Origin: Deltaproteobacteria bacterium
GTDB lineage: Bacteria; Myxococcota_A; Polyangia; Polyangiales; Ga0077539
Length of the DNA: 40,895 nucleotides
Direction of reading: 5' to 3'
Assembly: GCA_947477565.1 (NCBI GenBank)
Contig: CANJUR010000041.1
Location: 1 to 40,895, forward strand
The notes beneath the pieces were generated by a model. That model worked only from the letters and a program-made list of their open reading frames with translations, made no database searches and was not told the DNA's origin. Position numbers and translations under genes: made by a program. Shown piece after piece: positions 1-8,437 of the stretch; the stretch's first letter is position 1, and the number at the start of each line of letters is the position of its first letter.

Positions 1-1
1 G

Positions 2-1717
2 GCGCAGACCCCGCCGACGGGGACGGCCTCACCGACGCCCGCGCCGGGCGAGGCGGTGGCCGTGAATACCACCACAGGTAATCCCACGGCGACCGCCGCC
101 GGGAGCGACGCCGCGGTTCGTCCCGCGTTACCACCGCCGCCGCCGCCGCCCCCGCAGGGTGCCCTCGCGCCCAGCGACCGCATGGCCGGCGCCGGCACCG
201 CCGCGGGCGACCAGGGCCGCGCTGCGCCGCCCACCAGCCACGACTTCATCGACACCCGCATCACCTGGACCTTCGGCGACGACGACCTGCTCGCCGCCAC
301 GGGTCAGCGCGTGCCCGTCTCGCCGCTGCCGCGCATCGGGGATCGCTCGCAGTACCAGCTCTTCTTCGACGCCCTCAACAGCCGTTTCGCCGGCCGCGAA
401 AACCTCACCCACCTCGCGATGTACGCGCGCGCCCCGGGCTTCATCCCGCGCATCAACACCGAGGCCGCGCTGGTGCTGCGCGTGGACTTGAGCCAGCTTT
501 CGAGCGGATCGGGCAACCTCAACCAGGCCTTCTACGACGCGGGTACGTATCTCCGCATCTCCTACGCCCTCGGCGAGGGTCGGCAAAACCGCGACAATTT
601 CGCGATCACGTTTTTCCCCTTCGACACCGATCGCTTTCGACTGGGCTACCTCTGGGACCTCTCCTGGGGCGGCAACAGCGTGTTTCCGCGCCGCATCGGC
701 CCTGCGCCGGGCGTGAAGCTCTCCCTCGACGTCGGCGCCCTCTCGCTCTGGGCGGGCTTCAAGACCTCCGGCATCGTGGTGCCCCTCGAGGTGGTCACCT
801 CGTCGGCGGACATCGAGATCGTGCGCGTCGAGGAGACCCAGTACGCCGGCCTCGCAGGCCTCGGGCTCCGCGCCGGCGATGCCTTCCGCTTCGACCTCTC
901 GGGGGGTTGGTTTGCCCAGGGGCGCTTCGACTTCGCCGGGGTTCGCGGTCAGCAGGTGTACATCTTCGGTGCATCTGCGCGCGCCGTGTACTCCTCGGGT
1001 CTGCGCACCACGCAGTCCCTCGACATGATGCTCTACCGCAACGATCCGACGGCGCCGTTTGTGGCGTTTGCGCCAGAGACGTTCAACCCCGGCACGGTGC
1101 AGTACGCCGTCTCCGTCGAAGCCACCGCCACGGCGCAAAACCTCGCGGACATCAACTTCCCCGGGCGCACCGCCATCCAGCCAGGCTTCGCCGGCGCCCT
1201 CCAGGGGCGGCTCAAGGCCGGGTACTTCGGCGCAAGCGTCACCGGGCTCTTCCGCGACGTGCCGTTTCTTCTCCGCGACGTTCCGAGCTTCATCCCCTTC
1301 CAGACGCTTCCTTCGGACGCGGTGGTGCAGCCCGAACTCTTCTTCGCCACGCAGTTCGACTACACCCTCGCGCGCCTCCACATGACCCCGAGCCTCATCG
1401 TCGGCGTGCAGCTGCCTGCGACGTTTAGCTCTACCGTGCGCGAGGGCTCGCTGCTCTCATCGCGCACGCTGGTCATCCGCCGCGCGGGCAACTTCTCCAT
1501 CCTCCCGCCCGGCGAAGACCGCGTGCCGATCATCTCGACCCGCGCGTCCTTCCGCTGGGACCTCTCCACCATCATGGCCGGCATCTTCTGGGTCCAGTAC
1601 GTCCTCGACCAGAACAGCACCCTCCTCCAGGTCGATGCCTCCGGCACGCGGCAGGTTCGCGTGTTTCAGTCGCCCAACCAGTTCGGCTTCGGCATGACGG
1701 TGCAAGCCCGCTTCTGA
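2..1717 (+). CDS. Outer-membrane beta-barrel-like protein, 5' end outside window
   Basis: No recognised family. The reading frame is open from the window edge, so the true start and probably the signal peptide lie upstream; the GTG at 56 is only the first in-frame start visible. The N-terminal part is low-complexity Pro/Ala/Thr with a run of eight prolines, typical of a linker after a signal peptide. From about codon 75 the protein shows alternating polar/aromatic strands (for example RFRLGYLWDLSWGG, FGFGMTVQARF). It ends in Phe, the usual C-terminal signature of proteins inserted by the BAM complex. I infer an outer-membrane barrel, possibly a transporter or porin accessory. It is the last gene of whatever unit enters from the left and is followed by a hairpin. 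Confidence 0.75.
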   Translation, partial: AQTPPTGTASPTPAPGEAVAVNTTTGNPTATAAGSDAAVRPALPPPPPPPPQGALAPSDRMAGAGTAAGDQGRAAPPTSHDFIDTRITWTFGDDDLLAATGQRVPVSPLPRIGDRSQYQLFFDALNSRFAGRENLTHLAMYARAPGFIPRINTEAALVLRVDLSQLSSGSGNLNQAFYDAGTYLRISYALGEGRQNRDNFAITFFPFDTDRFRLGYLWDLSWGGNSVFPRRIGPAPGVKLSLDVGALSLWAGFKTSGIVVPLEVVTSSADIEIVRVEETQYAGLAGLGLRAGDAFRFDLSGGWFAQGRFDFAGVRGQQVYIFGASARAVYSSGLRTTQSLDMMLYRNDPTAPFVAFAPETFNPGTVQYAVSVEATATAQNLADINFPGRTAIQPGFAGALQGRLKAGYFGASVTGLFRDVPFLLRDVPSFIPFQTLPSDAVVQPELFFATQFDYTLARLHMTPSLIVGVQLPATFSSTVREGSLLSSRTLVIRRAGNFSILPPGEDRVPIISTRASFRWDLSTIMAGIFWVQYVLDQNSTLLQVDASGTRQVRVFQSPNQFGFGMTVQARF

Positions 1718-1724
1718 CGCGATC

Positions 1725-1750
1725 GCCCGGCGTCACCGTTGGCGTCGGGC
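1725..1750 (+). terminator. Hairpin after the first gene
   Basis: An 8-bp stem (GCCCGGCG paired with CGTCGGGC, one G-T wobble) with a 10-nt loop lies 8 bases after the stop codon at 1717. No T-run follows, as is common in very GC-rich genomes. It could terminate the upstream unit or simply protect the 3' end. Confidence 0.4.
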
Positions 1751-1780
1751 ATGATCAGTTCGTAGGGTTCACAATACTCA

Positions 1781-3691
1781 ATGGCACTGTTCAAGGTCCG
1801 ACCGTCTCGGGGTTCGTGGGCCTTCTTCGTGCTGATCGCCGTCGCTGCCCTCACCCGCCGTCAGTGGGCCCATCACGAGCAGCAGGTGATTCGTCGCGAC
1901 GGTCCTGCCGCCGAGAGCGCCCGCGCGCTGGCGACCTGCCTGTTTGGCGCCGACATCGCGTGGTTGATGCGCGAAGACGAAGCGGGAACGCCGCCGCAAA
2001 AGCTCGACGCCGCCGCCCAGCAAAGCCTCTGGGCCGCGCGCATCGGTTCGTGGCTCCAGGTGCGCGTCGCGGGATCACTCCAGAGCGATTGGCCATCGCG
2101 CTGCGTCGCACCGCTCGACGAACTCGACCTCCGCCTACGGACGGCCTCGCAGCACTCGCCACGCATCACAGACACGATTCGGGAAGTGCGCCGCGGGTTG
2201 CAGCCGCCGCCCACCCCGCGGTTGGAGTTCGGCCAGTCCGTCGAAGACCCGACGAGCCGCGCGCGGGCCTGGCAAATCGAACTACTCCGCGTCGTGGACG
2301 ACAACACCCTGCCCACGCAGATCGCTTCGCTTTTTTCGGACGTACGCGACCTGTCCGCCGGCACCCGCGACCGCTGGACGCCGACGGTATTCCACCTCGA
2401 GTCGTATCCACCGATTTCAGCCCCGGAAGTGCCGCGCTGGCGCGATGTTTCGGCCGCCCACCAGCAGGCAGTGCTGGCCTCGCCGACGGTGTACTTCTAC
2501 CGCTCCCTCACGGACGGTCGCACGCACCGGGTGGACTTCGACCGACGCTCGCTCAACGACACGGAACTGGGTGCCGCCGTGACCTGGCGGGAGCCTCCGC
2601 GCGGCGGCGTACTGCGGGCCTCGACGGAGTCCGGTGGCGCGGTGATTCCGCTCGAGCCCACCACCCGGGTGATCGCGCTCCCGAACGAGCCAGGCGAGAC
2701 GCGACGCGGAGAGACTTTCGACTGGCAATCCGCGGTCAGCGCCGATGGGCTCGTCTGGATGACCCGCTCGCAGGGCACCGTGCGGCTGCGCGCGCTGCGC
2801 TTCGAGGAGCCCAACCACTGGACCGACGCCGTCACCCTGGGCACCCCGGAGAGCCAGATTGCAGCCGTGGTGGCGCCGGAGCCGCTCGACGCGACACGCT
2901 GGCGAGTGACGCTGCTACGGCCGCGCGCGATCGACTTCGCCGTGGAGCAGAACGTCGTCGCCGTCACGCCGTCGGGGCTCACGGTGACGCCCTCCGTACG
3001 ACACAACCCGGTGGTGTTTCCATCCGTGCAGCGGCTGTTGACCTGCGGCACCGACAGCGTGCGGTACATCGCACTGCTGGGCACCGGAGCCATCGCGGTG
3101 CTGCGCATCGAGGGCGAGCAGTTGCGGGTGGCGGACGCTGCGATGGCCACCGTCTGGGGGAGCGATTACGTGTTGCGCTGTGATGCAGGGCGCGCGCTGA
3201 TCGTCAGCGACCCACCCGAGCAAGTGCCGATCGTGGTGGCGACGTTTCCCGTGGGCCGAGAACAGACGGTCGAGACCGTGCCGCAGGTGCCGCGCGCCAG
3301 GGTGGGTCCGATGCGACGCGGGGAGCTGCCCTGGAGGCCTTGCGAGGTGCTGCTGGTGGACGACGGGCTCGTCGCGATCGCGGCGCACGGGGTGTCCCTG
3401 AGGGCGTGGCGGCGGCCGCTCCAGGCGACCCAGTGGGAGCCCGGCGGGTACATCGCCTCGCTGGCGCCAAACCTCGAGACGGTGCGCGGGTTGCGTTCGC
3501 TGCACGGGATGTCACAGGGCCGCGCGCTCGCGCTCTGGATCGAAGGCGACACCGTGACTCGGCGTTCCGAGACGGTGGTCGACACGGCGGAGAACAACGC
3601 CGACGGAGGGCCCCGCGTGGTCGAGACGCGGACGCCGTACCGGGTGCTGATGATGTCCGAAAACAGCGGCCGCTCCTTCACGGGGCGCTGA
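1781..3691 (+). CDS. Membrane-anchored protein of unknown function
   Basis: I do not recognise this 636-residue protein. Residues about 12-25 (SWAFFVLIAVAALT) form a single hydrophobic segment with flanking positive charges, so it is probably a signal anchor with the rest outside the cytoplasm. The body from about residue 230 to the end is rich in short beta strands with repeated Trp/Leu-Val-Ile blocks (WRVTLLRP, VRYIALLGTGAIAVLRIEG). That suggests a propeller-like or sensor fold, but I see no clear repeat consensus. Five bases separate it from the ferritin-like gene, so the two are probably co-transcribed. The ATG at 1781 lacks a strong ribosome-binding site. Confidence 0.7.
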   Translation: MALFKVRPSRGSWAFFVLIAVAALTRRQWAHHEQQVIRRDGPAAESARALATCLFGADIAWLMREDEAGTPPQKLDAAAQQSLWAARIGSWLQVRVAGSLQSDWPSRCVAPLDELDLRLRTASQHSPRITDTIREVRRGLQPPPTPRLEFGQSVEDPTSRARAWQIELLRVVDDNTLPTQIASLFSDVRDLSAGTRDRWTPTVFHLESYPPISAPEVPRWRDVSAAHQQAVLASPTVYFYRSLTDGRTHRVDFDRRSLNDTELGAAVTWREPPRGGVLRASTESGGAVIPLEPTTRVIALPNEPGETRRGETFDWQSAVSADGLVWMTRSQGTVRLRALRFEEPNHWTDAVTLGTPESQIAAVVAPEPLDATRWRVTLLRPRAIDFAVEQNVVAVTPSGLTVTPSVRHNPVVFPSVQRLLTCGTDSVRYIALLGTGAIAVLRIEGEQLRVADAAMATVWGSDYVLRCDAGRALIVSDPPEQVPIVVATFPVGREQTVETVPQVPRARVGPMRRGELPWRPCEVLLVDDGLVAIAAHGVSLRAWRRPLQATQWEPGGYIASLAPNLETVRGLRSLHGMSQGRALALWIEGDTVTRRSETVVDTAENNADGGPRVVETRTPYRVLMMSENSGRSFTGR

Positions 3692-3695
3692 CCCT

Positions 3696-4565
3696 ATGCG
3701 TAGGCGCGTACCGCTCGGCACCGACGAGAAGCTCTTCCGCTCGATGCATCGGCGGATGCTCGATGGGCCACGCCCGGTGCCGCCGTGGAATCTCCTCGAC
3801 CCGGCGCGCACACCGGAGGCGTCGCGGGAGCGGGTGCGGCAAGGGTGGGCCGCGCGCGTCGAGTCGGAGTACCGCTCGATGGTGGTGTTTGGCGAACTGA
3901 TCGCGCGCTTCCCGGAGGTGGGCTTACCCCTTGAGGTAAGTTGCGCGGCGTCGCAGTTGCTACAAGACGAGGCGCGGCACACGGAGTTGTGCGCCCGCGT
4001 CGCGGAGGCCTTCGGCGGCTACGACGACGCCACGCTCGATCCGAAGCACCTCCGCCTCGTGGACGACGACCTCCCGGCGCACCTCTTCGTCGCGCGATGG
4101 ACGGCGTCGATGTTCTGCGTCGGCGAGGCGGCCTCCGTGGGCCTCCTCGGCGTGCTCCGAGACGGCTCGACGGACCCCTGCGTGGCGTCGGTCATCGACA
4201 CGCTGCTGCGCGACGAGGTCATGCACGACCGCTTCGGATGGGGGCTCGCGCGGATGGTGTTTCCTCTGCTCACGGACGACGAGCGGGAGTGGCTCGGAGC
4301 CGACCTCGCGTTCGCCTTCGCTCACTACGACCGCATGAACGGCGGGTGCCTGCGCCCGGACGGCGGTGCGATCCCCGCGACTCCGGACACACCCGAAGAC
4401 CCGGACGCCCTCGCACTCGGGGTGGCCTCGCGCTGGCGTTTCGCACCGGCGTTTTACCGCCGCGTCGACGAGGTGATCCTGCCCTCCCTGGCCGCGCTGG
4501 GCGTGCCTGCGTACGAGGCGTGGGCGCTGCGCCACGAGGCCGCCGCTACGCTCGTCACGGAGTAG
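3696..4565 (+). CDS. Ferritin-like di-iron protein
   Basis: A 289-residue, mostly helical protein with the ligand pattern of the ferritin-like superfamily. It has two ExxH motifs, Q90-DEARH-95 (E92, H95) and R172-DEVMH-177 (E174, H177), plus helix glutamates E58/E67 and E144 that would complete a carboxylate-bridged di-iron site. Family knowledge says such proteins act as oxidases, oxygenases or metal stores, and the sequence does not tell which. It is longer than a plain ferritin, nearer the size of ferritin-like oxygenase subunits. It sits between two membrane or exported proteins in a tight plus-strand run, suggesting an operon of at least three genes. Confidence 0.7.
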   Translation: MRRRVPLGTDEKLFRSMHRRMLDGPRPVPPWNLLDPARTPEASRERVRQGWAARVESEYRSMVVFGELIARFPEVGLPLEVSCAASQLLQDEARHTELCARVAEAFGGYDDATLDPKHLRLVDDDLPAHLFVARWTASMFCVGEAASVGLLGVLRDGSTDPCVASVIDTLLRDEVMHDRFGWGLARMVFPLLTDDEREWLGADLAFAFAHYDRMNGGCLRPDGGAIPATPDTPEDPDALALGVASRWRFAPAFYRRVDEVILPSLAALGVPAYEAWALRHEAAATLVTE

Positions 4566-4599
4566 GGCCGCCGCGCCGTCGGTGCCATCATCGGCCTCA

Positions 4600-6270
4600 A
4601 TGGCTCGCACCGGATTCGGATCACGGTTTCTGCTGGGTCCACGCAGCGCGGGGCTCCTCGGGCAGGTGCTCGTGACGTTCTTTGTTCTGAGCATCGGGCT
4701 CGCTCTGTGCGCGGGCGCGAGCGTGCTCGGCCTGCTTGGCGTCCACGAGGTGCTCGACCCCACCGCCACGATGTACCGCCTGCGGCCCGTCCCTGGCGAC
4801 CCGCCCCTGCGCGGACCGCGACGCTTTTCCGCGACGCTCCAGGCCCAGGGAGATGCGCTCCCGCCGGTCTGCGCAGTCATCCACGAGCACTACGTCTCGG
4901 GCAAAAACGGCGGCTGGCGACTCGACGGCACCTGGGCCCGCTCGGTCGGCGCCGTCATCGCCCCGTGGACCCGCTCGGCCGGCACCGTCATCGCCCCGGC
5001 CTTGTGGGTCCGGGAAAACGAGCCCGTCATCTTCGATCCGTTCGATCCCCTCCTGGTGACGGGCGAGCGGGACGAGTGGTTTCGTACCGTGCTCGGGAGC
5101 GTCCCCGCGGGCGGTCGCCTGCGCGCTCACTGCGTCGCGAACGGCGAGGCCGTCTTCCTGGAAGGCTGCGTCGATTCGGGCAGTGCCTTCCTCACCGGCT
5201 GCGGCGCAACACCGCTCACCATCACCACCGGCGACGGAACCGCGCAGCCCCGCATCGACGCGCACGCAAGCACCGTCGCTGGACAGCTTGCCGCGGGCGC
5301 CGCCGGCCTCGTCGCCGTGATGGCTTACCTCTGGTACTTGCTGCGTGCGCGACCGCTCGCGGACGCGTTGCTCCGCCGCGCGGGCCCCGTTTCGGCCACC
5401 GCGTTGTGGCCACAGGCCGCGGCCATCGTGACGGGCGCCACCCTCGGCGCGATCGCGCAGGGAATGATGGTGTGGACCGCCGCGGATGGAACCGCAGCAT
5501 CGCGCTCGCGACCGGGCTACCTCGCGGGCCTCCTGGTGTGCGCGGTGGCGGGCGTGCTCGCGCTGGTGGTGCGACGCCGCCGTCAGGTGCTCGATCGCGC
5601 GATGAAGCCCGTGCAGGAGGCGGAGACTGTTCCGCTGTGCGACGCACGGGGCGGCGTGGTCGAGATCGCGGTGAACGTTCGAAACGATGCCCCATGTGTG
5701 GCGGGAATTCTCGACGCGCAGCCGCACGCGTGGGTCGAGATTCGCGTCGAGGAGACCAACAACGTCGGAAAGCGAAACGTCACGCGCCTCGCTGCGCGGA
5801 AGTTCTGGCCCGCGAAGGTTGCGGTGCGTGACGCGAGCGGCGTAGGGCTTCTCGACCTCACGCACGCCGAACTCGACCTGCGATCGACGGTCGCCAACTT
5901 CAAGGACGGGAGCGCAGGGCGGCTCGCGACGGCCCTCGCGCAGAGCGCCATCGGGACGCTCCGGCCAGGCCCCGGGCACGTCCGATGGACCGTCGAACAG
6001 AGCGTTCTCGACCCGGGCGAGACGCTGTACGTCCTCGGGCAGTGCACCCGCGTCGAAGACCCACGGGCCGCGAGCTCGTATCGCGCGGACTCAACCATGG
6101 CCGTGGTTGGCGGCGCGCCCAACGCACGGATCATTGTTCACGCGGGCAACGAGCGATCGCTGCTGCACTCCATCGGCCTGGAGCGGACCTACCTCGATCT
6201 CCTGACTGCTGCGCTCGGCGGCGTGACGGCCTCGGTGCTGGTCACGATGCTCGCGCTCTGGGCTGCCTGA
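4600..6270 (+). CDS. Polytopic membrane protein, weakly GIDE-like
   Basis: About 556 residues. Hydrophobic segments occur near residues 10-42, 220-245, 265-290, 305-325 and at the extreme C-terminus (about 530-555). Between them are two soluble stretches. The second ends with 'DPGETLYVLGQCTRVED', which resembles the closing strand motif of GIDE/E3-ligase-like membrane proteins (E..l..G..vyvlG). That resemblance is an impression, not a proven homology, and there is no RING domain. ATG 4600 is preferred over GTG 4582 because the hydrophobic N-terminus then follows directly. The stop codon lies at the first bases of an 82-bp repeat that recurs near the right end of the window. Confidence 0.65.
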   Translation: MARTGFGSRFLLGPRSAGLLGQVLVTFFVLSIGLALCAGASVLGLLGVHEVLDPTATMYRLRPVPGDPPLRGPRRFSATLQAQGDALPPVCAVIHEHYVSGKNGGWRLDGTWARSVGAVIAPWTRSAGTVIAPALWVRENEPVIFDPFDPLLVTGERDEWFRTVLGSVPAGGRLRAHCVANGEAVFLEGCVDSGSAFLTGCGATPLTITTGDGTAQPRIDAHASTVAGQLAAGAAGLVAVMAYLWYLLRARPLADALLRRAGPVSATALWPQAAAIVTGATLGAIAQGMMVWTAADGTAASRSRPGYLAGLLVCAVAGVLALVVRRRRQVLDRAMKPVQEAETVPLCDARGGVVEIAVNVRNDAPCVAGILDAQPHAWVEIRVEETNNVGKRNVTRLAARKFWPAKVAVRDASGVGLLDLTHAELDLRSTVANFKDGSAGRLATALAQSAIGTLRPGPGHVRWTVEQSVLDPGETLYVLGQCTRVEDPRAASSYRADSTMAVVGGAPNARIIVHAGNERSLLHSIGLERTYLDLLTAALGGVTASVLVTMLALWAA

Positions 6271-6349
6271 GCAGGGATGCGGGGAAACCCTGATCTACCG
6301 TCAGAACCCTTGTTTCACCGTCTCTCCGCGAGCCGCCACCCCCGACCCC
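6268..6349. repeat. 82-bp dispersed repeat, copy 1
   Basis: This stretch matches 40743-40824 in the same orientation with 6 differences in 82 positions and no gaps. It starts on the stop codon of the preceding gene and ends in a C-rich run. A possible CAGGG/CCCTG stem at its left end is broken in the other copy, so it is not an obviously conserved hairpin. The remaining bases to 6455 hold no gene that I can support. Confidence 0.85.
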
Positions 6350-6455
6350 CACGGGCGGGCGTGCTCGTCGGGACCTACGCTCGCGAGTGATGCCCTCACG
6401 GGAGAAAACCTCCTAGCTTGCACGCCCCTTCGCCTGCTAGGCTCAATGCCCATCA

Positions 6456-6839
6456 ATGCGAACTGAACGGGATATAGAGCGGTTCCTCGGTGACTTCGGG
6501 ATCCCGTATCAAGACCTGGGGGGCGGGCTCTTCGTTGTGACCGACGACGCTTCCGGGCTGCGCAACCTGGCCATCAAGGTCGAGGCGCCCGTGGTGGTGT
6601 TTCGACTGCGCGTGCTCGACGCCCCGAAGCCAGGTGCGCCCGGGCGCGAGGCGCTCTTCGAGAATCTCTTGCGGCTCAATGGATCAGGACTGCTGCACAG
6701 CGCGTTCTGTCTCCAGGGCGACGGCATCTACCTGACGGCGGCGCTGCCGCTCGACAATCTCGACCCCAACGAGTTTCAGGCGGTCATCGACGACCTCGGC
6801 ATCGCGGCGTCGCAGCACGTCGCGGCGCTCCGCGGCTGA
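6456..6839 (+). CDS. YbjN/CesT-like small protein upstream of pspA
   Basis: A soluble 127-residue protein. It begins with a short amphipathic helix (ERDIERFLGDFGI), then alternating strands and a long C-terminal helix (NEFQAVIDDLGIAASQHVAAL). The pattern 'llrlNgsgLLhsaFclqgdgIyLtaaLPLDNLDpneFqavID' resembles the YbjN/type III chaperone-like fold. It has no signal peptide and no catalytic motif. It lies 60 bases ahead of pspA on the same strand, which fits a partner or regulator in an envelope-stress unit, but that role is inferred from position. The exact family is uncertain. Confidence 0.7.
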   Translation: MRTERDIERFLGDFGIPYQDLGGGLFVVTDDASGLRNLAIKVEAPVVVFRLRVLDAPKPGAPGREALFENLLRLNGSGLLHSAFCLQGDGIYLTAALPLDNLDPNEFQAVIDDLGIAASQHVAALRG

Positions 6840-6899
6840 GCGGCCCGTCGGCGCGTTTCCCCAATCGATCAAAACAGCGGACAGAGAAGCAATAGCCCT

Positions 6900-7715
6900 A
6901 TGGGAATCTTCGGCAGACTGGCCTCGCTGATCAAGAGCAACCTCAACGACCTCATCTCGAAAAGTGAGGACCCGGAGAAGATGCTCAACCAGGTCATCCT
7001 GGAGATGAACACGCAACTCGGGGAGGCGAAGAAGCAGGTCGCGCTGTCCATCGCGGACGAGAAGCGCCTGGCGAAGCAGTTCGAGACCGAGCGCGCGACC
7101 GCCGAGGAGTGGGAGCGCAAGGCGATGATGGCTGTTCGCGCCGGCGACGACGGACTCGCGAAGGAGGCCCTCCTGCGCCAGGGCGAGCACGGCAGCCTCT
7201 CGGCGGAGTTTGAGCGGCAGTGGCACAAGCAGAAGACCGCGGTCGAGCAGCTCAAGACCGCCCTCAGGACGCTCAACAACAAGATCGAAGAAGCCAAGCG
7301 CAAGAAGAACGTACTCGTCGCGCGCAAGAAGCGGGCGGAGGCGCAGAAGGCCATCCACGAGACCATGCAGGGGCTATCGAACGACAGCGCGTTCGAGACG
7401 TTCAACCGCATGGAAGAGAAAATCGTGCAGATGGAGGCCGAGGCCGACGCGCAGACCGAGGTGGCCGAGCAGTACTCCGGCGACGCCCTCGCGCAGCGCT
7501 TCAAGGACCTCGAAACCACGAAGGGCGCCGACATGGCCCTCGACGAGTTGAAGCGCAAGATGGGCGTCGCTCCGCCGGCGACGGCGACCGCGCAGGGCAG
7601 CACCAACGTGCGGGTCAGCGCGGAGACCACCGAGGCCGCGGAGGTCGAGGCCAGCGAAGAGGCCGAACTCGAAGCGGCGCTCTCCGCAGCGAAGGCGCGG
7701 CGGCAGAACGGTTGA
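6900..7715 (+). CDS. pspA: PspA/IM30 family envelope-stress protein
   Basis: 271 residues. The N-terminal amphipathic helix 'MGIFGRLASLIKSNLNDLI' and the following 'KSEDPEKMLNQVILEMNTQL' are diagnostic for PspA/IM30/Vipp1. Long charged coiled coils (about residues 30-220) follow, including the typical central stretch 'LKTALRTLNNKIEEAKRKKN'. Known members are ESCRT-III-like proteins that polymerise on damaged inner membranes and help hold the proton gradient. The C-terminus is an acidic, Glu/Ala-rich tail longer than in E. coli PspA. No pspF, pspB or pspC lies nearby, and I cannot identify a sigma-54 promoter upstream, so control probably differs from the enterobacterial system. Confidence 0.93.
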   Translation: MGIFGRLASLIKSNLNDLISKSEDPEKMLNQVILEMNTQLGEAKKQVALSIADEKRLAKQFETERATAEEWERKAMMAVRAGDDGLAKEALLRQGEHGSLSAEFERQWHKQKTAVEQLKTALRTLNNKIEEAKRKKNVLVARKKRAEAQKAIHETMQGLSNDSAFETFNRMEEKIVQMEAEADAQTEVAEQYSGDALAQRFKDLETTKGADMALDELKRKMGVAPPATATAQGSTNVRVSAETTEAAEVEASEEAELEAALSAAKARRQNG

Positions 7716-7750
7716 CGGTCGCGCGCCGCGGGATTACCCGTCGGGGCACA

Positions 7751-8116
7751 ATGCCAACGTACTCCTATCAATGCGGCGCTTGCAGCCATGCCTTCGAGCA
7801 GGTGCAGCGCATGTCCGACGACCCGGTCAAGGTGTGTCCTTCTTGCGGCGTTGAGGCGGTGCGACGGCTCATCAACTCCGCCAACTTCATCTTGAAGGGC
7901 TCTGGCTGGTACGCCGACGCGTACAGCGGCGGATCAAACAAGAAGACCGAGAGCAGCAGCGGCTCGAAGGTCGGCACCACCCCGGCGGCCACGCCAGGTG
8001 CGAGCGCGAGCAGCGACGGCGCAGCGAGCGCCCCCAGCAGCACCGGCAGTGACAGCGGATCGAGCAGCACACCGGCAGCAGCACCCGCCGCTCCGCCGCC
8101 CCCGAAGGCGGGCTGA
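7751..8116 (+). CDS. FmdB-type zinc-ribbon protein
   Basis: 121 residues. The start 'MPTYSYQCGACSHAFE' and the later 'VCPSCG' give the FmdB/regulatory-ribbon zinc site with cysteines C8, C11, C29 and C32, followed by the usual 'LINSANFILKGSGWYADAY'. After residue 60 the protein is a low-complexity Ser/Ala/Gly/Pro tail. The start is the ATG at 7751, 35 bases after pspA. Members of this family are common but of poorly defined role. Its place directly after pspA suggests the same transcript. Confidence 0.88.
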   Translation: MPTYSYQCGACSHAFEQVQRMSDDPVKVCPSCGVEAVRRLINSANFILKGSGWYADAYSGGSNKKTESSSGSKVGTTPAATPGASASSDGAASAPSSTGSDSGSSSTPAAAPAAPPPPKAG

Positions 8117-8119
8117 GCG

Positions 8120-8437
8120 ATGGCCCTGCTCAACCAGGAGTGGCAGACGCTGCTCAAGGACTATCGCGAGTATCACGACAACCCCATCTGCGAGGCGACG
8201 CACCTCGTGGGCATCCCGATGATCATGGCGTCGCTCCCGGCGATGATCATTCCGCCGATCGGGCTGAGCATGTTCGCGGTGGGCTGGACGCTGCAGGGCA
8301 TCGGGCACGTGGCGAAGGGCAATCCGCCGAAGTTTCTTGGTGACAAGCGCAACCTGCTGGTGGGCGCGATCTGGTGGTTCGACACGGTGCTGCGGCCGGT
8401 CGGGCTCGCCGAGCCGCTCTTTGGAAAGCGGGCCTGA
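8120..8437 (+). CDS. Mpo1-like (DUF962) membrane protein
   Basis: 105 residues with two hydrophobic hairpins (about 27-55 and 80-95). The motif 'YREYHDNPICEATHLVGIP' and the later 'QGIGHVAKGNPPKFL' match the conserved His positions of the Mpo1/YGL010w family (DUF962). The yeast member is an iron-dependent dioxygenase that shortens 2-hydroxy fatty acids. Whether this bacterial protein does the same is unknown, and the family's usual Asn in the first motif and Glu in the second look replaced. It starts 3 bases after the FmdB gene, so the two are surely co-transcribed. Confidence 0.8.
   Translation: MALLNQEWQTLLKDYREYHDNPICEATHLVGIPMIMASLPAMIIPPIGLSMFAVGWTLQGIGHVAKGNPPKFLGDKRNLLVGAIWWFDTVLRPVGLAEPLFGKRA

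Noticed and set aside
128..1381. Long open frame opposite the first gene
   Set aside because: Arg/Glu/Ala-rich antisense frame typical of GC-rich DNA; the plus frame has barrel-like strands and a C-terminal Phe.
6268..6295. CAGGG/CCCTG hairpin as terminator of the membrane-protein gene
   Set aside because: Stem is only 5 bp and is broken in the second copy of the repeat.
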